A stretch of DNA of 64,000 bases from Lichtheimia corymbifera B2541 (lineage: Eukaryota; Mucoromycota; Mucoromycetes; Mucorales; Lichtheimiaceae): assembly GCA_000697475.1 (NCBI GenBank), contig JNEU01001097.1:1-64000 (forward strand), given 5' to 3'. The notes below the pieces were generated by a model, which was given only the letters and a program-made list of their open reading frames with translations, was not told the origin of the DNA and did no database searches. Position numbers and translations under genes: made by a program. This document shows positions 11,802-22,833 of this stretch, in pieces. The first letter of the stretch is position 1, and each line of letters opens with the position of its first letter.

Positions 11802-14800
11802 TCATTTACGTGTTGTTGTTGTTGTTTTGCGTGGGATCATCCGTGCATTTTGTCCTGCGGCTGCTCGCATGAAATTGCTCGTACCACCATTGCTGCTGCT
11901 ATTGACATTGGATGATGATGACCGGCCATGCTCGCTGTTTCCATGACTTCCACCACCATTTGATCCGCTTGAGCTTCCCATCAGCATGTTGTTGTTTTGT
12001 TTCATATGAAGGAGGTGGCTGCTGTTGTTTGTTGATCCGTTTTTGGGATGCACACCATTGGAATGAGGAGGATTACCGCTGCCATCGTCACGTAAATACT
12101 GGAAGGAGGGTTCACCTACATATACTGCCATGTTAATCCTCTGCTGCTCTCTCTCTCTCTCTTCGTATTCTCAATGGTATGTATACTTGCTATTGTATCG
12201 TGATCGCCGAGACTTTAGGTTGGACCGGGGCGCATTTTGGATGGCTGTTGTATAAAACAAGATAATTAAGCTTCTGCGTCGATCCATTCCTCCTTTCACT
12301 GATGATCCCGAAATACACACGTACCCAGTTTCCGTTGTCGTTCATGCCTCGATTGTACCAGCTTGAAATGTTGTAACAATTCTTGAAACTTGATGCCATC
12401 ATCCGCTGATTTGGTTTTGGTGGTTCTCGTTTTGGTCGTTGTTGGTTCCTGAGATCCCTTATTTGGCATGACATGGAAAAAGCCCAAAGATGATACACTG
12501 CTCAACCGATTGCGTAACGTGGAAAATGCTGATGATTGCGGGAGAAGCATCAAGATACCATAAAGACACTTGAAGAGGTAGGGGTATTTCTCGGGTTCCA
12601 AAAGTTGCAATCGCAAGTCTATTGCATTGCTCAATACATGCTCACGTATACTTCTTGATAAAATACTTACATGTAAAGACGGGGGATTCCAAAAGCTGCA
12701 CCAGCTTATCAACTTGGATCAACATGCTGACTGTGATTTCAAGCTCGGCACTAAAAGATAAATGTTAATCCTACGTTACGGATGCAACATGATCAGCCAC
12801 TTACAAAACTTGTAACATATTGGCGGCGTGCTCATAGGCTTGGGCCAATAAACAGAGGGAAAACGTCGCCACTGCATTGTGGCACCATGATCGATATAAT
12901 GTGTTGAACAATTGCTGACCATCCTAGAAAGAAAGCATTCAATGAGATAGCCATCCCTAGCAAAACTACATGCTCATTACCTTTTGATCCAAATTGCGAA
13001 GTCGCTTTCGAAGATCACCCAATTCAGAAGATGTAATAAGGATAATATTCAAGTTTTGAACCATGATGCTTGCAAATTCAAGATCCTTCATATATATGAG
13101 CTTATCAGATCTCTCAACCCCATCCGCAATCCTTCCTTACCTCATCATTTGCCAAGATATCTGCAATGGTGGTATAGATGCGCTCGGAGTCCAAGCTAAG
13201 GCATAATTGTCGAATGATAAGGCTTCCACGAGATTCGAGTAGACGTCGATCGGTGCTGAACAACGATAGGAGATTGGTCATGAAATCACGAAAGTACTCA
13301 TATTTGGAATGGGATGAGATTTGTGCAAGTAGTTGTAGATCACGTCGCACAACCTAGATACAATATCCTGTTTTAGCTCTTGATCCGCTTATCCCATATA
13401 CGCATAAAGGGAGGGAGTGTTCCTTTCTTACCTCATCGGATGAATCGGACAAGGTCTTTAGCAATGCTGGGAATGTTCCATCGTCTGATACAAGGATCTA
13501 CTCATATACACATATCAATCATTGTCATGCACGACTTGGAATCATGTATACAAGTCTAACCTTTGTTGGTGCTTTTCCATGTAGCATCAATAACCATTCC
13601 AATGCAGCTACCCTTGTATCTTCATTCTCATTCAAGAACTGCAACCTTAAATTCGATACGGTGGCTTGATAATCAAAAGGATCTTCTTCAGTCGAACCTC
13701 CACTCTTTTTCACAGCCGATGATTCCTCTGTCTTCTCATCATGATTTTCTTGTTGATCATTTTGCTTGGGGTTGGTCTTTTCAGATTCGTTTGTTTCAGG
13801 TTGAGGGGCTGTTGTTGCTACTGCTGCTGCTGCTGCGGAAGAGGAGGATGATTTTGGGACAGGTGAAGCATTGAGAACCAATTTCTGCAATTTGTCGTTT
13901 GTTTCATTGGCCGTTTCTCGGATGACTTCGGTTGGATGAGCGAGACAAGGGAGCACATCAAAGATGATACGTGGGGTGAATCTGATAACCACATCCGGTG
14001 CGATGACAATGAATTGACTGATCCATTGTAGTGCGGTCTTTTGAATGTGTTCCTCCTTTGATGATAAATGCCGTACAAGGATTTCCACGAGTCGATCATA
14101 CTGAACAATGACACCTTGACCAGGCACGTAGGTACCTTTGCTATGCTCATCATCGATATCCGACGCTGCTGTACCAGCACCTTCACCATGTTCATGATTT
14201 CGTGTCACGGCAGCACTCTGTTGGATCTCATGCAGGAACTCGCCGAGGAGCACACTTGTTGAAACACGAACATCGGCACTTGGATCACTCAGGCAATTAA
14301 GCAACCCATCAAAGAATTCGGGTAAGAAGGAGACCAATTCGAGATCCGGAATAGAGTCCAGGACGGAAATCCATGATACAAGATATTGTCGGGTAAATGA
14401 ATTGCATGCATAGATCCGCTGGCTGAGTACTGGAATGAATCGTGGCAAGGAGAAAGCAGTGTTGCGTGGCAAAGATGTAGGAACAACAAGAGCATCCGTT
14501 TCAACCTGTGATTCGACTGGGTTGTAAGGTTGCTGGTGAACGGATACGTAGGTGGTTGACAATTCTGAGACGATATCCCTTATTAATCGGTCGAGCAAAT
14601 CCGCTCCACTTTTGACCGAATCCGCCGGATCAGCTGCCAACTATGTCAAATAGGTCACTCATCCGAACTCTTATCAAATACCATGATGCACTCTATTACC
14701 TTGCATAAAGCGTCAAAGATACTGTTAAAGAAGCGCAATACTTCTCCCTTGGCAACCTTGGCAATGTTGTACATACATTCACAAGCATAATACCGGACAC

Positions 14801-15258
14801 GAGAATCTTGATTGCTGAAGCATGACAGAATCGGTGGTACGATGATATCAAGGTAAGGTGCTACGCCCTAGACACGGCGATGAAACACATAAGGTAGTGA
14901 TCAGTCAGTCGGTCTATCTGGATCCCAAACAGGTGCATATGTGCCTGCTGCTACATACCGGCCCAAGAGCAATAGCCGTAGCTGCTAAACCAATAAGACC
15001 ACCATTTCTCGCGTTTGAGTTGTTGGAATAGACAAAGTCTTGTACAAGCGTCTCAATGATTTCAGTAATGCGGGCTGGGTTGTTTTCATTGTCGCGGACG
15101 AGTCTTTACAAAGGAGACGTTTCAATGAGCTGATAAAAGTGCAGGATGGGGAAAGACATGGCTTACTTTTCAATCATTAAAGCAGCTGCTTTACGCTTCT
15201 CGTAAATCTTGTCAGTGAGACCTCTTACAAGGTGTGGTGAGAATAGATTGCTGTCCAT
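11802..15258 (-). CDS. VAC14: Vac14, scaffold of the PI(3,5)P2 synthesis complex
   Basis: Vac14 is the HEAT-repeat scaffold that holds Fab1/PIKfyve and Fig4 on the vacuole and late endosome and so controls PI(3,5)P2. Eleven exons on the minus strand, about 890 residues, start at an ATG at 15258-15256. Resolved boundaries are 15167-15258, 14959-15103, 14700-14867, 13561-14640, then smaller exons to 12325-12618 and 11802-12115. Family landmarks are the N-terminal [20 protein letters not shown], the block CYMN-like [32 protein letters not shown] sequence (here [15 protein letters not shown]), and C-terminal [14 protein letters not shown] with [12 protein letters not shown]. Residues about 400-460 form a low-complexity insert (Ser/Ala/Glu/Lys) and the last 90 residues are Asn/Ser/Gly-rich. 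Identification is secure; smaller exon edges are approximate. Confidence 0.93.
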
Positions 15259-15798
15259 GGTGGAAAGTCAATGGGCTCGAGCGGGTGTGTGTATGTATAT
15301 GCAGAGGATGAAAGAGGATGCTCTATGTTTGTGTGTGTGTGTGTGTGTGTGCTCACAGACTCTAAACTGAAGCAATGCCCCTCTTTTTTTTTTACCTTCA
15401 CCACTCCGCGTTTGGGAAATGGATGTAACCTTCCTCGATGCAAGTATGCATGACAACAACGGCGGTTGACTGTATGTTAGGGCAGTTGTCGGTGATATAT
15501 GGTTGACATCAATGCAACAAGCTTGCCCCCAATATCCACGATAACCCGATCCAATCGACGAATAGGCTTGGCAATAATCCTACTACTAGTGACGAACAAT
15601 GCACGTCAGCTTTCGCACCACCATATACGATCGTACAACCGACCATCATGCCTATTATCGGAACTAGTATGCGTCATATGAGCTCCGTTGTGCCCCAACC
15701 TGGTGACACACACAGCCATCCCATTCTTCATAAAGCTCGATGTAAGCGCACGGCCTACGTGGCTAATTCTTCATCTTTTTTCTTTTATCATACACCAC
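15259..15798. other. Divergent intergenic region VAC14 / IF1-like
   Basis: About 540 nt between two divergent genes. It carries a (GT)n microsatellite at 15328-15351. No gene is visible. Confidence 0.5.
15328..15351 (+). repeat. (GT)n dinucleotide repeat
   Basis: About ten GT units, located some 75 nt upstream of the VAC14 start codon. Confidence 0.9.
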
Positions 15799-16127
15799 AT
15801 GTTGTCTCGTCAAGTCGCTTCTTCTGCAAGAACCATGTCCTCTCAACGTTTCTTTAGCACTGCCTCTATCGCTGCCTCCGAAGGCAAAGGCCAACCCTTA
15901 AGCGAGAAGGAAAAGGCTCACGAAAACCAGTGGGCACAAAAACACGTAAGCTCCTTTACATCAATCATCATTCCATATGTACAATATCGCTTACAGTGAT
16001 CTCTTTGCATGCTATTTAGGATGCTGAAAAGTTGCAAGCATTGCGCAAAGCTTTGGAAGACCAAGAAAAGGTTACCCAGAAACTCAAGCAGGACCTTGAG
16101 GACCTTGAGAAGGGCAAATCCAGCTAA
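15799..16127 (+). CDS. INH1: Mitochondrial F1-ATPase inhibitor, IF1/INH1 family
   Basis: A small protein of 84 residues from two exons (15799-15945, 16020-16127). Residues 1-25 (MLSRQVASSARTMSSQRFFS) have the Arg/Ser-rich, acid-free composition of a matrix targeting sequence. The rest fits IF1: LSEKEKAHENQWAQKHDAEK is the inhibitory segment that inserts into F1 when the proton gradient collapses, and it continues into a long helix (LRKALEDQEKVTQKLKQDLE) that would form the antiparallel coiled-coil dimer. Length is as expected for the family. The second ATG (MSSQ) could be an alternative start but would lose part of the presequence. Its target, F1 beta, is encoded at the left edge of this window. 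Confidence 0.87.
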
Positions 16128-16147
16128 ATCCATCAGAATGCATCTAC

Positions 16148-16153
16148 AATAAA
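16148..16153 (+). terminator. AATAAA polyadenylation signal of the IF1-like gene
   Basis: A canonical AATAAA hexamer 21 nt after the stop codon. Confidence 0.6.
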
Positions 16154-17528
16154 CACTGCCATAACGTGTATATGTAACGGAATCTTTATGTATTGGCTGC
16201 TGCACAAGATTATAACTGGGAATATTGCTATGGATGGTAAAGTGGGATCAAGATGAGGAGGATATAGAGCTCAGGACTTGGGAGATATACGTCACTTTTA
16301 GACAATGAGCCTACATGTGGTTATGATCATAGCGATGATTCGATTGCTTAATGGTGGTGGTGGTGTGTGTGGAGGGTAATTGGATGGCTTCAGTGTAATA
16401 GCAGTGGGAGATTTAACATTTGCCAACGGCAGCTCCAGGACTTGAGACAATGCTTCTTTTCCTTTTTACCCCTCTTCTACTTTTATCCCCAATTCACGAC
16501 ATCCCGATCGAGGTAAAGTATTATAAAAGAGTGTTCTTGCTGGTTGCGAGGTACTAATGTAGTTCTGAACAGGTGTACTCAAGGGTGTCCAAGTGCTGAG
16601 GAATGAGCGTGGTTGTCATGGGGATATCGTTGCTGCCTCTTGTTCGTTGCTATTCCCGCTCTACGCTTGGTGTCAACAGGTACATTCAGAGTCCAATGTT
16701 GCAGCAGAGCTTGTTCCACTGACGTGGCTTGTATAGAGGGCAAGTTTGGTTTCTAGACGTTGTCTGGTTTGGCGTTCTGTTTCGGCTCAACAACATCACA
16801 CCACGGTTTTTCGGTTTCCAGTAACCAACAACAAAGGGTCTTTGTGTATAAGGAAAAGGCAAGTACAATGAAACAAAGAATGAAAAAGGCATTTATTGTC
16901 TATGTGTGCTAATAATGATTTTAATAGGCCTCTTTTGGTCAGGCAATGTAAATTGGGGCATCATCTCTTTGGGTTCGACTCCCAGCCTGGAGCAGGTTTG
17001 GAACGCGTTCAGGGCTCTGGAAGTCTACGTTGACTTGATGGGTCGATGACGATGGATTTTTCGAAGAGCATGGTCACCGTGTTGAGGTAAAAAGGGATAT
17101 ACAACAGCCCGGCCGTGAATGTGTTTGACATCAGTGCGTATTAACACGTTCTTCTCATGATAGGCTCGTTTTTTTCCTTGAGGATTTCTTTTCATGAGGC
17201 GGGAAAGGATTGGGATCATTCTGTCTCTGGAGAGGATGAATGAGGACAACTATTGGTCTGGACTCTACGTAAATGATATCCTTCTTTGCCATGGATTGAA
17301 TTGGCCTTACGTGATTCGTGCAGTGTTTCCTCAAAGACAAGGGATCGCCCGATGGTGCTCGTCTGGTGGTGATTTGCCTTCTTCCTTAGAGAGGATCGTC
17401 TAACGGTATACCAAATCGCCATCATCCCTGGAATCAGCTTGTCTAACTTGGCTGGTTTTTTTTATTTATAGAGACAACGATTACGATAATCACAGCATTC
17501 GCAACAATGACAATGATAACGACAACGA

Positions 17529-17590
17529 GATCCACAACAATCGACAATGACATCCACAACAATCGACAATGACATCCACAACAATGATGA
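17529..17590 (+). repeat. Short tandem repeat, 22-nt unit
   Basis: About 2.5 copies of a CATCCACAACAATCGACAATGA-like unit (20 nt shown: CCACAACAATCGACAATGAC). The flanking 17480-17620 is rich in similar AACGACAACGA triplets. Confidence 0.75.
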
Positions 17591-18345
17591 TAGTGATAAC
17601 GACAACGAGATTCAAAAGGAAGCATGTGTAATTTGGAATACTGGGTGAAGAGGATATTGACTATTGCCGGGCACGAATTATAACGGACGACCGAAGAGGA
17701 CGATGGAGGCAAAGTAGCTAGAACGCTAGATGAAATAAAGAACTGTTTATTTATCACAATACGCACTTGGTTGGACTTTGCTGTAGCTCGTGGATTAGAT
17801 AATATTGCTTCAAAGATGGATTAAAGGTGGTTGGGTTATCGGCCATGCAAAAAGTATATATGCCTTTTGTGGTACAATAAGGAGGAGTGGGATGACTTTG
17901 AGAGATAATGCGAAGTGGCCCCTCCATTGAATTGGTTACCGGCTGGGTTTACATATTCAAATTGATTCATGCAAGTCGACCTTCTCCTACATCCAAATGT
18001 GACGTGGGAATGTTATTGTCATACTACACATACCTTGACCCACACCTTCATTATTGGATGTTGTTTAATTATGTACCTTCCTAAAGGCAATCATCGGCAT
18101 CATCCATTTGTGCAGTTTGTGCAGCAACCTGCTAAGGACGCGTTCGTGTAACCACCACGTTTCATTTCACACAGTCTTTCATCTTTCCGTTAATGCAGCC
18201 GACACCATCCAGTAGGAAAAAGCAACTCCATCACGCTACGACATATGTAAAACATAAAGGTAACTATTCCTCAACATTTGCATAATGAAGCGTGAGGTCT
18301 TTATGAGAACAAAGATACTCTTCATGATCGACAGCACCATGCGTG

Positions 18346-19390
18346 CAAGTTTCACGATGGAGGTGGGCAATCTCGGGGCGTTCCCGTCCATCCATCGTTT
18401 CTCCTAAATTTGGATCGTCCGATTTATAAAAACATCATAATGAAATGTGCACTTTTTAAATGAATGGAGTTAATCAGCATGACTCAGAGAACCTTCTTAC
18501 CAAGTCTCATGTTCGAGATGTGGAATCCCAAGGAAATGCATATTGTGTGGCATTTCAATGAATTCGGGCGGGTGCGGAATTTCAGTCCACCATAGTAAAC
18601 CCCACATTACACCCTCCCATTCAGAACTTTTAAATGAAGTGTGGACTCTTTATTAAGATAAAGTTGACCAGAATGTTGAAGGGCATCTTGTGTGAAAGTT
18701 TCAGGTTCGAGAGAGGCAATCTCAAGTTTTTGGGCTGTCCACCCTATATGTATTTCTATCCGTGCATCGTCGGACGAGCCGATTTTATTTCTTACAATGA
18801 AGCCTGCGACTTTAATATGAATGGAGTTGATCAGCATGTCGAAGCCCACCGGCCTGACCAAGTTTCACGATGGAGATGGACAAGCGCGGGGGTGTGCACT
18901 ATGCACCCTACATGCGTTCCGTCTCTCCTATATTTGGGCCGTCCGATTCATAGGAACATCATAATGAAGCATACGGTTTTTAAATGAATGGAGTTGATCA
19001 GCATGACTCGGCGAATCTGCTTACCAAGTTTCAAGTTCAAAGTGGGCAATCCCAAGGTAATTCAGAGTTATTTTTAAAAAATAACTAGTTATCAATTTCT
19101 TATTGGCTGCGGGGCCTGAAGATCTCAGGACTCAGTGGGGACTCAGCGGGACTCACCAGGACTCGGGGTGGAGATAATTCATACTAAATGGCATTTCAAT
19201 GAATCCGGCCGGTTCCGGAATTTCCGTCGGTCATAGTAAACCTCACATTATATCCTGCCATTGAAAATCTTTAAATGAAACGTGGGTTCTTTATTTAGAC
19301 AAACTTGATCAGCATGTCCGAAAGCATATCCTGGTTAAGTTTGAGGTCAAGGTGAGCAATGTCAAGACCATGGATCAATTTATGGTGTGC
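18346..19390. repeat. Degenerate direct duplication with inner subrepeats
   Basis: Blocks of the first copy recur about 0.51-0.53 kb further on. CAAGTTTCACGATGG is at 18346 and 18859. The TTTGG(A/G)(T/C)CGTCCGATT(T/C)ATA block is near 18407 and 18934. GAGTT(A/G)ATCAGCATGACTC is at 18467 and 18991. A third block, TGGCATTTCAATGAAT(T/C)CGG, is at about 18551 and 19190, an offset of about 0.64 kb, so the second copy carries some 115 extra bases at 19057-19180. A GTTGATCAGCATG-like core also appears at 18661, 18824 and 19302, so the unit itself may have arisen from ~165-195 nt subrepeats. No open reading frame or terminal repeat is visible. Confidence 0.8.
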
Positions 19391-21191
19391 ATGAATATGT
19401 TTGACTGTGCCTGACCTATTTAATTTCCACCTCTTCCTTCTTCCTCCCATTCTCAACTGTTGTCCCATTCAACTACAACCACCACCTGCGAACGAATGTC
19501 CTGCTTCAACCCATCATGTCAATCTTACAATGGCCTTGATCCGATTGTCTTTGACTGAATGGCACTGTCTGGCGCGTACACCCACTACAACACCCGCGTT
19601 TCCTGACACTGCACGTTCTCTTGAACACTCCTCTTCCACAACCAATCGTAACAGCATTCGTTCCAGCAGTTGTCATTGTCAAGGCTTGTACTCCGTTGTA
19701 TCAAGTTACTTGCAGTAACTTGTCTTGCAGCCTTTTTCACGTGGACAGCAGATAGCCATTGTATAGAAGCAGTTTTATTTACGTGTAGCAACTTTCTTCA
19801 AATACATACGACTTCTAATGGATATGGATTATGGTTTGGTATATGGAATGGAAGGGATTGGGTGTATAAAACAGGTAGAAAAGAGTGTATTCATTGTCAA
19901 CTTGATTATTATGCTTGAAGCTGTCACCCTGAACGATGGATGCAGCTCTCATACTTCAAGCTATTGCATGGCAACTACTATCATCATCCTTTGTACGACC
20001 TGTCAACCAAGTACGACCACTGCCTCCCAAATACATGTTTTGACACGCCATGCATCAAGTGCCACCACACGTTCACCAATTCATCTATGAACAATGCACG
20101 CCTTAAGGATAGAAGCTTCCCATATCGATGTATCTCCCTCGTAGAAGCAATTTGTTATACCTCTCAATGTATCTAGTGTGAACGATGTTGGATAAAAGCG
20201 TTACTTTAGCGAATTGCACGGTATTGCGATAGCCAACCATTTCTAATTTCTATATCATATGAGAGCTTCCTTCTCCTGAGTTGGATTTCGTTGCGTGTGA
20301 GTACTGTACTATATTATAGTAACTGCAGGATTGGAGCAGTATATCCACTTGCAAATGCTATATAAGGGAAAGGGAAGGAGGAAGAAGGGTCTTAAGATTC
20401 ATTGTTTCTTGAATAAAGGCTGTATTCGATGTGATTTAAATCTGGTAGAAAGAGAGTTATTTTATCAATACTATATACAACCGGAGATAACAATGCACTG
20501 AGGACCGAACGTGTTGTATGTAAGTGCGCGATGGGTATATATGATCCTTTGAGAATGATCAACGATCACTTGGTCGAATGGATACCGTTTCATGGTAGCC
20601 CTTAGCACCCTGATCATGGAAGGTGATATCATATTTGTATACTACCAAGGCTCTTCTTTACAACTGAAATAGCTTATAAACAAATGTGCTGAAGATTATG
20701 CAGCGTGATGTAGTAGTGGGATATGAAATAAAGATCTGCAGGGTTGATATGCAAGAACTGATTCTACCATGTCCCATGATTAAGCGACTCAAAGACATGT
20801 TTCATTCAACATTGTTTAGAAAAGAGAACACAATGGCATCTTTGTATTTGGTCACAAAGAGGCGCAGGTCACATCAACAACAAGGGGCTTGTTAATCATC
20901 ATAGTAAGATAAGTACTTAGTATATCATTTTATTCTCAATAGTGGAGGGCATATGTGAAAGCGACAACAACTGATATGTGAGTGTCCAATTGTTAAGAGC
21001 CATTACTTTCAATTATGATAAATGATGCTTGATTGTATGCAGACACCTGTGGACAGGTATCCAGGGATAAAGTTGGTGATGAGCGGAGGTTCCAAAAATA
21101 GAATCATGTTTTGTGTACACTTGGCAGGATGAAAAAGAAGAGCAGTGGAACGATCAATTTGGCTCTTTTCTCTGTTTCTCCTCTTTCCCAC

Positions 21192-22577
21192 ATGGAACCT
21201 ATTGTGATTAACGGCGAAAAGGCGGATGAAGTTTTACGATACGCATCAAGCAATGATGCTGTTACCCGACGACAGGCACTACATTCTCTTCGGGACATAC
21301 AGCAAGCTGTCAAGGCACGACAAAAGCGTATCCGGATATTCAATCTGACGGTTCAGGCGTTAGACCAGCAATATGCCCGGTGGCAATATTCTGCTCGACA
21401 ACAGCTAACACATTTGGATACCATGGTAGCCGATTTGAACCATCAAGTGGCAAAACTACGACAGCAGCGTAGTGAAAATGAAGAACAGCTCAAAGTGTTT
21501 GAACGGCAGCTGCAGGGGATTCGTGAGTACGCCCAACGAAGACGTACCAAGAAAACCAAACGTGAGAAGCAATACAATCATTTTTATTTTATCCCAGTGG
21601 TGTCCAAGAGTTTCCAGCAAAAGTATGTGCGAGCGCAAGATAAAAATGCAGCAGCTGAGCAAGAAGTTGTCCAGATACGAGAATCGATTGAAGCCATACA
21701 AGCGGCAGTGCGACAAGCTGGCAACTTGCTTGGTCGTAAGCAGCAAGAGCATGATGCTCAAATGGAACAACGGCGAGCTGTACATGTACAAGTAGCAGCT
21801 GCTGATAAATGCTTAGCTTATTTACACGAGGGGCAGCACTTTTGGAATCATTTTGATCAAAACCAAGCGGAAGTAGTGATTGAAGCCTGCTCTCAACTTA
21901 TGCAAACGTTCAGGAGCACCAGTGAGCCACAACTTTTTCGACGTCGGTCATCAACATCGACAGATCCGCAACAGAGAGATTGGAGAGTGGTATTCAAGTC
22001 TGCATGTATTGAATATGGTGAAAGAGAAGCGTATGGTGCTACCAAATGGGATAATGTTGAGGTCGAATTTGATTGTGCACGATGCCAGCAATCACTTGTA
22101 GGATGGCCCACTCCCGACAAGGTGCATACAGCTGACCTGCTTTGTGCAGTGTGTTACCAAGATATGCGTACAAGCATGATCATGGAAAAGAAAATGAACG
22201 TCATCGGTGGCAAATTGGGCATTGAGCGCCCTGAAGGACCTCGTCGATATTCATCTTCATCCAAATCCACAAGCCATTTTAGTACATCAAGCGTGGGATC
22301 TTCATCACCATCCACTACGCCACCTTCATCAAATAGGTCATCGTCGTTTGTGGGCGACGCCAAAAAGGTGTTTAAAGGTCTAAGCTTCTTGTCAAAGAAT
22401 TCCACAACATCCAAACCCACACCCTCCACACCACCTCTTTCATCCACTGTGATGATGCCTTCAAAACCACATGAATACGATCATCAACAACAACGACGGC
22501 CACCACCATCAGAAAGACCATTACCACCGCAACCACCCAATGCTTTTCCCAATAACCACCGCCCTGTTATAGCATAG
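21192..22577 (+). CDS. Coiled-coil protein with paired CxxC motifs, function unknown
   Basis: A single-exon gene of 461 residues if it starts at MEPIVINGEKADEV (ATG 21192). An earlier in-frame ATG at 21129 would add 21 residues and cannot be excluded. Residues about 10-230 are strongly helical and Gln/Arg-rich, with heptad patterns typical of a coiled coil (LNHQVAKLRQQRSENEEQLK). Residues about 290-330 hold two cysteine pairs, CARC and CAVC, spaced like a treble-clef or RING-type zinc site. The C-terminal 130 residues are Ser/Thr/Pro-rich and disordered, ending in PPPSERPLPPQPP, a potential SH3 ligand. I do not recognise the family. Lack of introns is unusual in this window. Confidence 0.8.
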   Translation: MEPIVINGEKADEVLRYASSNDAVTRRQALHSLRDIQQAVKARQKRIRIFNLTVQALDQQYARWQYSARQQLTHLDTMVADLNHQVAKLRQQRSENEEQLKVFERQLQGIREYAQRRRTKKTKREKQYNHFYFIPVVSKSFQQKYVRAQDKNAAAEQEVVQIRESIEAIQAAVRQAGNLLGRKQQEHDAQMEQRRAVHVQVAAADKCLAYLHEGQHFWNHFDQNQAEVVIEACSQLMQTFRSTSEPQLFRRRSSTSTDPQQRDWRVVFKSACIEYGEREAYGATKWDNVEVEFDCARCQQSLVGWPTPDKVHTADLLCAVCYQDMRTSMIMEKKMNVIGGKLGIERPEGPRRYSSSSKSTSHFSTSSVGSSSPSTTPPSSNRSSSFVGDAKKVFKGLSFLSKNSTTSKPTPSTPPLSSTVMMPSKPHEYDHQQQRRPPPSERPLPPQPPNAFPNNHRPVIA

Positions 22578-22833
22578 TGTGTCATTTTTATTCACATTTG
22601 TACATTTTAGCATAGCTTATACAAAAGACTCTATTATATCCAGCATCTACCACTATGGATTTATTTGCGTGTAATTATTGGTGTGCTGTGGATGCGTGTG
22701 TGTAATGAATGGGATAGTAATCGCTTTCTCCGATGAAACAGGAAGGGGATACGCCCACCAAGCGTTTCGACTTTTTTTCGTGCAAGAACCCTTTCCTCTT
22801 TATCTACTTCTTGTCCGAGTTTCTTTATCACCA

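Larger units (their letters stand above)
16128..21128. other. 5 kb gene-poor region with repeat relics
   Basis: No frame in this stretch has the length, codon character or intron structure of the neighbouring genes. Open frames at 17025-17425 (both strands) and 19400-20100 are short, in competing frames, and match nothing I recognise. The region does hold a tRNA-like B box (16967-16985), a 22-nt tandem repeat (17529-17590), and a degenerate direct duplication (18346-19390). It looks like old mobile-element debris. Confidence 0.6.

Noticed and set aside
17025..17425. Overlapping open frames on both strands, considered as a retrotransposon fragment
   Set aside because: No reverse transcriptase, integrase or transposase motif could be found in any frame.
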